Assembly (NCBI GenBank): GCA_036172345.1
Contig: JASFBB010000180.1
Coordinates: forward strand, 1 to 64,000
Origin: NAK82 sp036172345
GTDB lineage: Bacteria > Chloroflexota > Anaerolineae > 4572-78 > NAK82
DNA length: 64,000 bases
Reading direction: 5' to 3'
The notes under the pieces were generated by a model. That model did not search any database, was not told the DNA's origin, and saw nothing but the letters and a program-made list of their open reading frames with translations. Of the stretch, positions 49,738 to 58,978 are shown in pieces (positions within the stretch are counted from its first letter, which is position 1; every line of letters begins with the position of its first letter). The translations under genes were made by a program, and so were the position numbers.

Positions 49738-52700
49738 ATGGAAATCACCCTGAATGTCAATGGTGAGGACAGGTCATTTCAGATAGCGCCGGACGACACG
49801 TTGCTGAGCGTCCTGCGCCGTGAAGGCTACCTCGGCGCCAAATATGGCTGTGGCGATGGCAGCTGTGGGGCATGTACCGTTCTGGTGGACGGGGTCGCAC
49901 GCACCAGTTGTACTATGCTCGCTTTACAGGCGGCGGGTGCTCACATCACCACGATCGAGGGACTGACGAGCATCTCTGCACAGGGAGAGGGACCCACTGT
50001 AGGTTGGCGCGGCTATATCGCGTTGCACCCCTTGCAGCGCGCTTTTGTGGAGACAGGGGCGATCCAGTGCGGCTACTGCACTCCAGCTATGATTCTAGCG
50101 GCGAAAGCTCTGCTCGACCGGGAACCCAACCCCACACCAGGACAGGTGCGCGATGCCCTCAGCGGAGTTCTGTGCCGCTGCACCGGTTACGTCAAACCTG
50201 TGCAAGCGGTGCTGCGTGCCGCCGCCTGGCTGCGCGGTGAGGCGGTGCCACCTTTGGAGGAAAAGAGCCCCGAATGGGAGTATCCATCCGGTGAGGTGAT
50301 CCAGCTTCCTGAACAAACCATGCCCCCTTTTGACGAGGGATTGCAGCCGAGCGCAGCCGGAGGGCTAAGGCCTGGAGTGCGAGGCGATGTGCAAACTAGC
50401 ACACCATCCATCCTGATGGCTACGACGCATCAGGGGACATGGCGCGTGGTGGGCAAACCGGAGCCCAAGGTGGATGCGGTGAAGCTGGCGCAAGGGCGTC
50501 CCGCTTTCGCCGGCGACTTGCAGTTGCGTGGTATGCTGGTGGGTAAGCTGCTCCGCAGTCCTCACCCCCATGCGCGCATCCGCCGCATTGATGCCAGCAA
50601 GGCGCGTGCCCTGCCTGGTGTGCACGCTGTGCTCACCTTTGAGGATGTGCCGCGGGTGGTGTACTCCACCGCCGGCCAGAGCCATCCCATCCCCGGCCCC
50701 CTCGACCGGGTCAGCTTTGACAACAAAGTGCGTTTTGTGGGTGACCGCGTCGCGGCTGTGGCGGCGGAGAGCGAGGAGATCGCCGAGGAGGCTCTCAAGC
50801 TGATCGAAGTGGAGTATGAGCCCTTGCCCGCCATCCTGGACGCGCGTCAAGCACTGGATCATCCAGTGGTCATCCACGATGAGCCGGACTATGTCGGGTT
50901 CGGTCACTCTGATCCGCGGCGCAATCTCGCTGCCCAGCTGCACATCGAGCTGGGAGACGTTGATGCAGCTATGCAAGAGGCGGATCGGATTTTTGAGGCG
51001 GAGTACAGCGTGCCGCGCGTGCAGCAAACACCCATCGAACCTTATGTGTGTGTCACTTACTGGGATGAGGACGATCGCCTCACCTTTTACACCTCAACCC
51101 AGGTGCCCTTTCACATCCGGCGTATCCTCTCACCTGTGTTGGGGTTGCCAGTACGCCGTATGCGCGTCATCAAGCCGCGCATCGGGGGAGGCTTTGGCAA
51201 CAAGCAAGAGGTAATGATCGAGGATGCTTGTGCGCATCTGACGATTGCCACTGGCCGACCGGTGAGGATGGTATACACGCGTGAGGAGCAATTTGTCAGC
51301 AGCACGACGCGCCATGCGATGATCCTGCGTCTTCGCACCGGCGTGACGCGCAATGGTCGCATTGTGGCGCAGGAGATGCGTGTGCTGAGCGATACAGGCG
51401 CCTATGGCAACCACGCGCTTACCGTCACCGGCAATACGGGCCATAAGGCGCTCTCGCTCTACAATGTGCCCAACATCCGCTTCCACGCAGACGTGGTCTA
51501 TACGAATCTGCCGACCGCCGGTGCCTATCGTGGCTATGGAGTGCCCCAGGGATTTTGGGCGGTGGAGACCCATATGGAATGGATTTGCCGCGAGATGGGC
51601 TGGGATCCGTTGGAGTTTCGCCTGAAAAACGCTATCAAAGCGGGCGACGAACACCCCATGAGCAAGGCGTGGAGTGAGGGGCGCGCGCCCAATCCAGAGA
51701 CGATCCAGAGCTGTGCCCTGGAAGAGGCGGCCCGTTTGGGTGCTGCCCGTTTCGGTTTCCGCGCCGCGCGTGACGGTGGGGATTACCACATCGTGCCGGG
51801 CAAGCCACATCTGCATCGTGGACACGGGGTCGCTCTGGTGATGCAAGGGACTGCTATCCCCTACCTCGATATGGGTGCGGCCAGCATCAAGATGAACGAT
51901 GATGGCAGCTTCAATCTCCTGATCGGCGCCACCGACCTGGGCACCGGCTCGGACACCGTGATTGCGCAAATGGTGGCAGAGGTGCTCGGTTGTCGGTTGG
52001 AGGACATCATCGTCTATTCGTCGGATACCGATATGACCCCCTTCGACAAAGGAGCTTATGCCAGCAGCACCACGTATATCAGCGGTGGTGCCGCCGTGCG
52101 GGCGGCGGAACAGGTTGCGGCACAAATACGGGAACGCGCTGCCCTGATGTTCAATGCTGCCCGCCCGGCCGATGTAGCACCCATCATGGCGGACGACATC
52201 GAGCTGCATGATCGGCATGCTTGGGCACCAGATGGACGCAGTCTGACATTGCAAGAGATCGCTTTGCATTCTTTGCACACTCAAGATCAGCGTCAGATTA
52301 TGGGCATTGGCTCCTTTGTCAGCCCTGTCAGCCCCCCTCCTTTTGCTGCCCAGTTCGCCGAGGTCACGGTGGACACCGAGACCGGCCAAGTCACCGTAGA
52401 GCGGTTGCTGATGGCTCTGGATTGCGGAGTGATCGTTAACCCGGTCACGGCAGGTGGTCAAGTCGAGGGTGGCATGACCCAGGCACTCGGCTATGCGGTG
52501 AGCGAAGAGATGGCCTTCGATGGACACGGTCGCATGCTCAATCCGCGCTTCGGGGACTATCACATCTTCAGCGCCGACGAAATGCCTGACATGCAGGTGT
52601 TGTTCGTGCCATCCTACGAGCCGAGCCATCCGTTCGGCGTCAAAGCGGTAGCCGAGATACCCTTGGACGGTGTAGCGCCGGCGGTGGGCAATGCGGTGAC

Positions 52701-52782
52701 AGACGCAACTGGCCTCTTCATCCGCGATATTCCGCTGACACCTGAGAAGGTGTGGCGTGCGTTGCACAAAGTAGGCGCATAA
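49738..52782 (+). CDS. Fused [2Fe-2S]/molybdopterin subunit, xanthine dehydrogenase family
   Basis: 1014 residues. Residues 1-75 form a plant-type [2Fe-2S] domain (Cys38, Cys43, Cys46, Cys58). A second [2Fe-2S]-binding helical domain follows (QCGYCTPAM, LCRCTGY, to about 160). After a linker come the aldehyde-oxidase a/b hammerhead (about 245-350) and Mo-binding domains (370-1010), with GGGFGNKQE, GAYRGYGVPQGFWAVE, TDLGTGSDTV and a likely catalytic Glu in VKAVAEIPLDG. The fusion joins what is often two polypeptides (CoxS+CoxL/XdhC+XdhA). Substrate (purine, aldehyde, nicotinate or other) cannot be fixed. Start ATG 49738 has GGAG nine bases before it. Confidence 0.92.
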   Translation: MEITLNVNGEDRSFQIAPDDTLLSVLRREGYLGAKYGCGDGSCGACTVLVDGVARTSCTMLALQAAGAHITTIEGLTSISAQGEGPTVGWRGYIALHPLQRAFVETGAIQCGYCTPAMILAAKALLDREPNPTPGQVRDALSGVLCRCTGYVKPVQAVLRAAAWLRGEAVPPLEEKSPEWEYPSGEVIQLPEQTMPPFDEGLQPSAAGGLRPGVRGDVQTSTPSILMATTHQGTWRVVGKPEPKVDAVKLAQGRPAFAGDLQLRGMLVGKLLRSPHPHARIRRIDASKARALPGVHAVLTFEDVPRVVYSTAGQSHPIPGPLDRVSFDNKVRFVGDRVAAVAAESEEIAEEALKLIEVEYEPLPAILDARQALDHPVVIHDEPDYVGFGHSDPRRNLAAQLHIELGDVDAAMQEADRIFEAEYSVPRVQQTPIEPYVCVTYWDEDDRLTFYTSTQVPFHIRRILSPVLGLPVRRMRVIKPRIGGGFGNKQEVMIEDACAHLTIATGRPVRMVYTREEQFVSSTTRHAMILRLRTGVTRNGRIVAQEMRVLSDTGAYGNHALTVTGNTGHKALSLYNVPNIRFHADVVYTNLPTAGAYRGYGVPQGFWAVETHMEWICREMGWDPLEFRLKNAIKAGDEHPMSKAWSEGRAPNPETIQSCALEEAARLGAARFGFRAARDGGDYHIVPGKPHLHRGHGVALVMQGTAIPYLDMGAASIKMNDDGSFNLLIGATDLGTGSDTVIAQMVAEVLGCRLEDIIVYSSDTDMTPFDKGAYASSTTYISGGAAVRAAEQVAAQIRERAALMFNAARPADVAPIMADDIELHDRHAWAPDGRSLTLQEIALHSLHTQDQRQIMGIGSFVSPVSPPPFAAQFAEVTVDTETGQVTVERLLMALDCGVIVNPVTAGGQVEGGMTQALGYAVSEEMAFDGHGRMLNPRFGDYHIFSADEMPDMQVLFVPSYEPSHPFGVKAVAEIPLDGVAPAVGNAVTDATGLFIRDIPLTPEKVWRALHKVGA

Positions 52783-53348
52783 TGGAACATAAGCAGGATC
52801 ATTCCAGCACACGCCCGATCAAACTGCCACCACATCCCTCAAGCTTCTACGACGAAGAAACCGCTATGCGTGCCCTGGGCAGTGGTGCTTTTAAGGCTGG
52901 CGCAGCCGGCGTTCTCGCTATGGCATTGCTGATGTTGATCAGCTTGGTCGACATCCCGCTGTTGCTATGCTTGGTGATCCCCGGGTTTGTCTTAATCCTG
53001 ATAGCTACTGGAATGCTGGCCGGGTTATTGTCTAACGAGCGGCTGAACTCTCCTGGGCAGGCGCGGCGAGCTGGGTTGCTGGCTGGGCTCGTCACCGGTT
53101 TAGGGGCCGCTTTTGTGGCTATGGTGCTGGCGGCACTTGGATTGATGTTCGCCAATCTAGGTGAAGGGGTGCGTGCCCAGTTTACACCTGGGCAGCTGCA
53201 GAATCTGGCCGCAATAGGTATCAGCCCGCAGACGGTGCGCATCGCAGGGGCCGTTTTCTTCGCACTGCTCCTCTGGGGGGTCTTCGGCACTATCGTTGCC
53301 GTGGTGCTGGGGATGTTGGGAGCCCAGCTGTATTACCGACTGCGATAG
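52782..53348 (+). CDS. Hypothetical four-span membrane protein
   Basis: 188 residues. A polar N-terminus (1-35) leads to hydrophobic segments at about 40-75, 95-125 and 150-185, with Gly/Ala-rich helices. No family recognised. Its ATG overlaps the molybdoenzyme stop as TAATG, so it is translated from the same mRNA. It could anchor or serve the enzyme, but that is only inferred from position. Confidence 0.7.
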   Translation: MEHKQDHSSTRPIKLPPHPSSFYDEETAMRALGSGAFKAGAAGVLAMALLMLISLVDIPLLLCLVIPGFVLILIATGMLAGLLSNERLNSPGQARRAGLLAGLVTGLGAAFVAMVLAALGLMFANLGEGVRAQFTPGQLQNLAAIGISPQTVRIAGAVFFALLLWGVFGTIVAVVLGMLGAQLYYRLR

Positions 53349-53362
53349 CAGTGCAACAGAGA

Positions 53363-53989
53363 CTATCCCTGTTCTAGGACCAGACGACGGATAAGGGGCA
53401 ACGCAGCCTGGAGAGCGCGCGCACGGTGGCTGACGCGATTCTTGACGGCGGGTTCGAGCTGGGCCATAGTACAACCGAATTCGGGGAGATAGAAAATCGG
53501 GTCATAACCAAAACCGTGCTCGCCCTGAGGGTGCCAGTCAATATAGCCTTCCACGTTCCCGTCGGCCGTCTCGCAGCGACCATCCGGCAAGGCGATCGCT
53601 ACCACGCAACGGAAGCGCGCGGTGCGCTGTGGCCACGGGACGTTTTGGAGCTGCTGCAGCACCAGGGCAATGCGCTGGACATCCTGGCCGCGCTCGGTGC
53701 CACCGTACCGTGCCGAGTGAACACCAGGCGCGCCGCCCAGCGCGTCGATTTCCAAACCTGAGTCATCGGCCAGCGTGGGCAATCCGCTATGGGCGGCGAA
53801 GAGGCGCGCCTTGAAAACGGCGTTTTCGGCAAAGGTGTGGCCACTCTCTTGCGGCTCAAGGGCGATGTTGGCTTCCGAGAGGCTGACAATCTCCAAGGGA
53901 AAGTCGGGCCACAAATTGCGCAACAGATCACGAAACTCGCGCAGCTTGCCTGGGTTGTTGGTGGCGATCAAGAGGGATTTCACGTGCAT
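53363..53989 (-). CDS. rdgB: XTP/dITP diphosphatase (non-canonical purine NTPase)
   Basis: 208-residue HAM1/RdgB protein that removes dITP, dXTP and related nucleotides. It has SLLIATNNPGKLREF (5-19), HTFAENAVFKARLFA, LADDSGLEIDALGGAPGVHSARYGG, and GFGYDPIFYLPE near 145, with SHRARAL near the end. It is divergently arranged to the phosphatase gene with only 15 bases between the start codons, so at least one promoter must lie within coding sequence. Confidence 0.95.
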   Translation of the reverse strand: MHVKSLLIATNNPGKLREFRDLLRNLWPDFPLEIVSLSEANIALEPQESGHTFAENAVFKARLFAAHSGLPTLADDSGLEIDALGGAPGVHSARYGGTERGQDVQRIALVLQQLQNVPWPQRTARFRCVVAIALPDGRCETADGNVEGYIDWHPQGEHGFGYDPIFYLPEFGCTMAQLEPAVKNRVSHRARALQAALPLIRRLVLEQG

Positions 53990-54004
53990 CAGGATAGCTC
54001 CATC

Positions 54005-54622
54005 ATGGATATGACCACCATTTTGTTAATTCGTCATGGTCAGACGGCTTGGAATCGAGAACAACGCTTTCGCGGCCAGGTCGAGGTGCCGCTGGATGAG
54101 ACGGGGCTGCTCCAGGCCGCTGCGTTGGGACGGCGCATCGCGGCCGCCTGGAGACCAGCGGCGATCTATGCCAGCCCTTTGCGACGGACGCTCCAAACCG
54201 CAACCTCGATAGCCCAAGCGTGCGGTCTTGAGGTAATTCCCCATGCAGGATTGCTGGATATCAACTTCGGCGCCTGCAGCGGTTTGTCCGAAGCAGAATT
54301 TGCCGCGCGCTATCCGCAGCTGGCAGCTGCCTGGTGTGAGCGCCCACGCACAGTGCGTTTCCCTGAAGGTGAATCGCTGGCAGACGTACATCAGCGTGTC
54401 GTTGGTGTGTTGAATGAGGTGATCGCGCATTATCCGGATCACACAGTGGTGCTGGTAACCCACCTGGTCGTGTGTCGTGTTCTGTTATGCCACTTCTTGG
54501 GTCTCGATACTGACCATTTCTGGGAATTTGAGCCGGCGCCTGCTTCGCTCAGTGTGCTGGAAATTGCCACCCGTGGGCGCCTGCTGCGCACGCTCAATGA
54601 CACGGCCCATCTGCACGCGTGA
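54005..54622 (+). CDS. Histidine phosphatase family protein (phosphoglycerate-mutase-like)
   Basis: 205 residues. The catalytic motif LIRHGQTAWNREQRF has the phospho-His. Further features are YASPLRRTLQTA and EVNFGACSGL-like INFGACSGLSEAEFAARYP, PEGESLADVHQR, and VVLVTHLVVCRVLL with the second His. It could be a phosphoserine phosphatase, alpha-ribazole phosphatase (CobC) or broad acid phosphatase; the sequence alone does not decide. ATG 54005 or 54011 are both possible. Confidence 0.9.
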   Translation: MDMTTILLIRHGQTAWNREQRFRGQVEVPLDETGLLQAAALGRRIAAAWRPAAIYASPLRRTLQTATSIAQACGLEVIPHAGLLDINFGACSGLSEAEFAARYPQLAAAWCERPRTVRFPEGESLADVHQRVVGVLNEVIAHYPDHTVVLVTHLVVCRVLLCHFLGLDTDHFWEFEPAPASLSVLEIATRGRLLRTLNDTAHLHA

Positions 54623-54765
54623 TTCCCGGTCCGGTTTCCTTTCTGGGCTTGATATGCGATGTCCCAAATTATCGCCCTGGATTTCGCCATTGGCAAAAAT
54701 GGATCTCCTTTTTCAAGATCCCTTCACCGCCTGATGACGGTCTCTTGGCGCATCCCTTGTTCTCT

Positions 54766-54794
54766 TTGCTTACGTTACCATTAGGATATATAAT
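54766..54794 (+). promoter_or_regulatory. Promoter of chlI-like operon
   Basis: TTGCTT, 17 bases, TATAAT; 40 bases upstream of the ATG at 54835. Confidence 0.65.
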
Positions 54795-54834
54795 GAATAG
54801 GTTAGGATGAATATTGCGTGTCTGGAGTGGAATT

Positions 54835-55941
54835 ATGCCGAGAGTGTTTCCGTTCACTGCTATCGTTGGACAACGCCGAATGATAACCGCCTTGATCTTA
54901 AATGCCATCAGCCCTCAGATCGGCGGTGTGCTGATCCGAGGCGAACGCGGCACCGCCAAGAGCACGGCAGCGCGCGCGCTTGCTTCCCTGCTGCCTGAGA
55001 TCGAGGTGGTGGCCGATTGTCCGTTTAGCTGTGATCCCTATCGCGCTGATCGCCAATGTGACAACTGTCGCGAGCGCGTACAGCGCGGCGAGGAGCTGCC
55101 GGTGGCACGACGACGTACTCGCTTCGTAGACCTTCCGGTCAGTGCCACCGAAGATCGTGTGGTCGGGACGCTGGACATCGAGCTGGCGATCAAGAAAGGT
55201 GAGCGTCACTTCGAGCCCGGTATCCTGGCTGCCGCCAACCGTGGGTTGCTCTACGTGGATGAGGTGAACCTGCTCGATGACCACGTAGTTGACCTCTTGC
55301 TCGACTCTGCTGCTATGGGGATCAACGTGGTCGAGCGAGAAGGTATCTCTTTCTCCCATCCGGCGCGCTTTATCCTGGTGGGCACGATGAACCCGGAGGA
55401 GGGTGACCTGCGGCCACAGCTGTTGGATCGCTTTGCTCTGTGCGTGGACATTCAGAGCATCCATCAGACTGAGGAGCGCGTTGAAATTCTCAAGCGTATC
55501 GTCCAATTTGAACGCGACCCTGAGCGTTTCTACCAGGAGTGGGAACCGCGCGAACGCGAACTATCTCAACGCATCGAACGCGCACGTCTTCAGGTGGCCG
55601 ATGTGCGTTACACCCCGGATGACCTCTACGCCATTGCCCATCTGACCAGTGAGGTGCGTGTGGACGGCCACCGTGCCGACATTGTGATCCTGAAAACCGC
55701 GATCGCACATGCGGCGTACTACGAACGTCCCCAGATCACCGATGAGGATATCCTGATCGCCGCCGAGCTGGCATTGCCCCATCGGCTCAAACGGCAACCG
55801 TTCCAGGACACCGAGATGCGCTTCCAGGAGTTGGCCGACCAGCTGGCGCAGGCACGCCGAGAGACAAGCCAGCCCGGGCGGGAAAAACCGACTGAGAGCA
55901 TGTCCCTTATCGAGGAAAAAAAAACGTTAGTGAGGTGGTAG
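54835..55941 (+). CDS. Magnesium-chelatase ChlI/BchI-like AAA+ ATPase
   Basis: 368-residue AAA+ protein. Walker A is RGERGTAKSTAARAL. The insert CPFSCDPYRADRQCDNC has four Cys. Walker B and sensor motifs appear in LLYVDEVNLLDDHVVDLLLDSAA and GTMNPEEGDLRPQLLDRF. This is the subgroup used in Mg- or Co-chelatases (ChlI/BchI, CobN partners). GGAG precedes the ATG by eight bases. The next gene gives the VWA subunit. No large H/CobN catalytic subunit is in the window, so the metal and the substrate are open. Confidence 0.9.
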   Translation: MPRVFPFTAIVGQRRMITALILNAISPQIGGVLIRGERGTAKSTAARALASLLPEIEVVADCPFSCDPYRADRQCDNCRERVQRGEELPVARRRTRFVDLPVSATEDRVVGTLDIELAIKKGERHFEPGILAAANRGLLYVDEVNLLDDHVVDLLLDSAAMGINVVEREGISFSHPARFILVGTMNPEEGDLRPQLLDRFALCVDIQSIHQTEERVEILKRIVQFERDPERFYQEWEPRERELSQRIERARLQVADVRYTPDDLYAIAHLTSEVRVDGHRADIVILKTAIAHAAYYERPQITDEDILIAAELALPHRLKRQPFQDTEMRFQELADQLAQARRETSQPGREKPTESMSLIEEKKTLVRW

Positions 55942-56876
55942 GCGGCGAGCAACAGATCACCGCGCCGCCACTTTCCTCTCTGCCGCTTAATCCGCACAGC
56001 CTCCCGCCAACGGGCAATGAGCGCCCCTACGAGATGGCGGTCGCGGTCGGCGATGCTTTTCGACCTAGAAAATTGCAGACCCCGCTCGACCGTATGACGC
56101 GCAACCAGGCCGGCAAACGCAGCCGCACTGCGACCGAACGCAAACGCGGCCGCTATGTTCAAGCCCGTCCGGCAAATGGTGACAGCTCCGACATCGCCTT
56201 CGATGCCACATTCCGCGCCGCAGCCCCCTTCCAGGTACATCGGCAGCACGACAGCAGCGCTATCGCTATCGAGAAGTCCGACCTGCAGCGTAAAGTGCGC
56301 GTGCGCCGTGCCGCCAATCTGATCTTGTTCGTCGTGGATGCCAGCTGGAGCATGGCGGCAGCGGAACGGATGGAAGCGACTAAAGGGGCGATCATGTCTT
56401 TGTTGCTGGATGCTTATCAGCGTCGCGATCAGGTCGGGCTGGTGGTCTTCCAAAAGGAGGAGGCGCGTCTGGTGTTGCCACCCACCTCAAGTGTGGAGCT
56501 GGCTAAACGCAAGCTAGCTGATGTGCCGGTAGGTGGCAAGACCCCCCTTTCCGCCGGGCTACTGTTGGCTTACCGGGTGCTGCGCCGTGAGATGCGCGCC
56601 CATCCAGAAACTATGCCTTTGTTGATCCTCCTCACCGATGGAGCCGCCAACGTCTCGGTGACCGGTATGCCAGCACAGGAAGAGGCACACCGCGTGGCCG
56701 AGATGATCCGCAAGGCGCACATCCGCGCTGTGGTGATCAATATGGAGCACGCTTCGTTTGATCGGGGTCTTGCCCAGGCGCTGGCCGATGCGATGGGAGC
56801 ACCCTGTTACACCTTGCATCAGCTGCGCGCCGATGCCCTTTACCGCACCGTGCGCAGCGAGATGGTACCCGCCTAG
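55935..56876 (+). CDS. VWA-domain chelatase subunit D-like protein
   Basis: 313 residues. A basic, proline-rich N-terminal region (1-120) precedes a von Willebrand A domain (about 125-305). The MIDAS motif is DASWSM, with GGKTPLSAGL and LLILLTDGAAN. It matches the C-terminal half of ChlD/BchD but lacks the AAA+ half, so the I and D functions are split between two genes. Start taken as GTG at 55935, overlapping the I-like gene by 7 bp. The 3' end overlaps the convergent ACT gene by 4 bp. Confidence 0.88.
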   Translation: MVGGEQQITAPPLSSLPLNPHSLPPTGNERPYEMAVAVGDAFRPRKLQTPLDRMTRNQAGKRSRTATERKRGRYVQARPANGDSSDIAFDATFRAAAPFQVHRQHDSSAIAIEKSDLQRKVRVRRAANLILFVVDASWSMAAAERMEATKGAIMSLLLDAYQRRDQVGLVVFQKEEARLVLPPTSSVELAKRKLADVPVGGKTPLSAGLLLAYRVLRREMRAHPETMPLLILLTDGAANVSVTGMPAQEEAHRVAEMIRKAHIRAVVINMEHASFDRGLAQALADAMGAPCYTLHQLRADALYRTVRSEMVPA

Positions 56877-57358
56877 CAGGGGAACTCGAAGGCCTCTTCC
56901 AAAGCTTTGAGTGCGTCGCGTACGCGATCGCCCTGAACGACGCATGTGATGGTGGACATCGAGGTGCTGATGGCCTTGATGTTGATGCCGCAGCGCCCCA
57001 GCGCAGCGAACATCTGTCCGGCAATGCCGGGCCGTTGGCGAAAGTCGGGGCCAAAGATGCTGACGGTGCCCACGTTGGTCTCGTGCACTACTTCCTTCGC
57101 CTGAACCTCGCGGCGCACATCCTGGAGCAGTTCCAGAACAGTCGCCAAATCCGGGTTGCTTACACAGAAGACCACATGGTCATTCCCATCGTGATCGATA
57201 ATCTGCACGACGAACGGAACGTTAATCCCATGCTCCCCCAGCGTCGAGAGGATTTTGCCCGCAATTCCCGGGCGGGATGGCATTGCTAGGACACCCACCA
57301 TCGCCAACCCAGAATTATGCATCATACCACCAATGCGCACTTTTTTCACACGCTGCAT
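56873..57358 (-). CDS. ACT-domain protein, aspartokinase regulatory-like
   Basis: 161 residues from the ATG at 57358, containing two ACT-type domains: AMVGVLAMPSRPGIAGKILSTLGEHGIN (about 20-47) and GTVSIFGPDFRQRPGIAGQMFAALGRCGIN (about 97-126), followed by IKAISTSMSTITCVV. It resembles the regulatory half of lysine-sensitive aspartokinases without the kinase. The frame is open to a TTG at 57418. No good Shine-Dalgarno separates the candidates (57358 or the MM at about 57325), so the start is uncertain. It could sense an amino acid. Confidence 0.8.
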   Translation of the reverse strand: MQRVKKVRIGGMMHNSGLAMVGVLAMPSRPGIAGKILSTLGEHGINVPFVVQIIDHDGNDHVVFCVSNPDLATVLELLQDVRREVQAKEVVHETNVGTVSIFGPDFRQRPGIAGQMFAALGRCGINIKAISTSMSTITCVVQGDRVRDALKALEEAFEFPC

Positions 57359-57466
57359 CTCCCCAGGTATATTCAGCAAAGTGGCGAGCAGTGTACCACT
57401 GCTTGGGCTGAGATGCAAAGAGAGCGCAAAGCAAATCCTCTGCAGATGAGCGAAGGAGCCCCAGTG

Positions 57467-58975
57467 TCACAGCTGATGGGTGATGGGCGCCACGGCCGGA
57501 TAGACCGCGCGGTAGAGCGTGTATAGACGTTCATAACGCGCGGCACGTTCCGGATCGGGTTGATACGTGCGCGTAAGGTGCAACACCTGTGCCACCGCCT
57601 GTGCAGCGTCGGCATACATACCGGCACCCACACCAGCCAGCAAAGCGGCTCCCAGGCAGGCGGCTTCGGTAACCGCCGGTTTCACCACCGGAACGCCGAG
57701 AATATCCGCTTTGAGCTGCAGCCACAGCTCCGAACGCGCTCCGCCACCGATGGCGCGCAACTCGTTGATGGCCACACCGCCCTGGCGGAGCAGGTCTAAG
57801 TTGATGCGCAGCTCGAACGTGAGGCCTTCTAGAATCGCCTTGGCCACATCACGCCGCGTTGTGCCGAATGTCAGACCCAACACAGCGCCTTTGGAGGCGA
57901 TGTCCAACCACGGCGTGCCGCTGCCAGAAAGGTGGGGCAGGAAGAGGAGCTTTGAGGGCTCCGGGGAGGCATCCGCCAGCATCAGGTCATACGCGCTGCG
58001 CCCGCTCGCCTGCGCGCGTTGCAGCTCTCCCTCACAGAACGTGTCACGGTACCAACGCAACACCAGCCCACCGCTGTGATTGAGCACCATAGCCAGATAG
58101 AGACCCGGTACCACGTGCGCGTACACTGAAATGTTGCCCTTGCGCAGCACTTCGTTCAGCTGTGGTGCCGGCATAGCGATTTCGACCACCTCGGCAGTGC
58201 CGGTGGAGACCATCGCCAGGCCAGGTCGGGTCAGGCCGGCACCCAGCGCGCCGCATGCCTGGTCGTGACCGCCAGTCACCACCAATGGTGGCTGCACCAG
58301 GCCCAGCTGGGTTGCCAGAGCGGGGTACATTTCACCGGCTGCCACGCCAGATGGTTGTACCGCCGCCAGGCGCTGCGCATCCAGTCCAATGGTGGTGAGG
58401 ATGTGAGACGACCAGCGATCATCCAGCAAATCATAGAGCTGGGTGCGCGATGCCAGGCAGCGGCTGATGACTGCGCGGCCGCACATCTTATGGATGAGAA
58501 AGTCTTCGTAGAGCAGAAAACGACGCGCCTGTGACCATATCTCAGCTTCATGCTGTTTCAGCCACAACAGCTTGGGGAGCGTATTGATGGTGTGGATGGG
58601 CATGCCGGTGCGCTCAAACAAATACTCCGCACCGAAGGTGGTTGCCAGCCAACGGTTTTGCTCCTCGGTGCGCGTGTCCATGCCCAGAATAGCGGGGCGC
58701 AGGGCATTGCCTTGCGCATCCACCGGGATGACCGCCTCACCTTGCACCGATAGGCCGATGGCAGCAATCCGATTGACCCCGGCGGCAGCGATCGCCGCGC
58801 GCATCGCATCCTGGGCGTGCCGCCAGACTGATTCGGCGTCTTGCTCTGCCCACATTGGCTGTGGAATATCCACCGGGTACTCACGAGCGGTGCTGGCAAG
58901 CACCGTGCCATCCTCTGTGAAGACAATGGCCCGGCAACCCGAGGTGCCGATATCCAGTCCCATCACGTGCCTCAT
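57467..58975 (-). CDS. xylB: Xylulokinase
   Basis: 502-residue FGGY-family carbohydrate kinase. The N-terminus GLDIGTSGCRAIVF is the phosphate-1 motif. Other features are GLSVQGEAVIPVDAQG, GGHDQACGALGAGL with the catalytic Asp, and AIGGGARSELWLQLKADIL. Xylulokinase is most likely, with other ketose or polyol kinases possible. The SIS-domain gene ends three bases before its start, so the two form an operon. Confidence 0.88.
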   Translation of the reverse strand: MRHVMGLDIGTSGCRAIVFTEDGTVLASTAREYPVDIPQPMWAEQDAESVWRHAQDAMRAAIAAAGVNRIAAIGLSVQGEAVIPVDAQGNALRPAILGMDTRTEEQNRWLATTFGAEYLFERTGMPIHTINTLPKLLWLKQHEAEIWSQARRFLLYEDFLIHKMCGRAVISRCLASRTQLYDLLDDRWSSHILTTIGLDAQRLAAVQPSGVAAGEMYPALATQLGLVQPPLVVTGGHDQACGALGAGLTRPGLAMVSTGTAEVVEIAMPAPQLNEVLRKGNISVYAHVVPGLYLAMVLNHSGGLVLRWYRDTFCEGELQRAQASGRSAYDLMLADASPEPSKLLFLPHLSGSGTPWLDIASKGAVLGLTFGTTRRDVAKAILEGLTFELRINLDLLRQGGVAINELRAIGGGARSELWLQLKADILGVPVVKPAVTEAACLGAALLAGVGAGMYADAAQAVAQVLHLTRTYQPDPERAARYERLYTLYRAVYPAVAPITHQL

Positions 58976-58978
58976 GAG

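Noticed and set aside
51130..52812. 560-codon open frame on the minus strand
   Set aside because: Lies antisense to the molybdopterin subunit, whose domains are unmistakable; it has low-complexity, His/Arg-rich composition typical of shadows.
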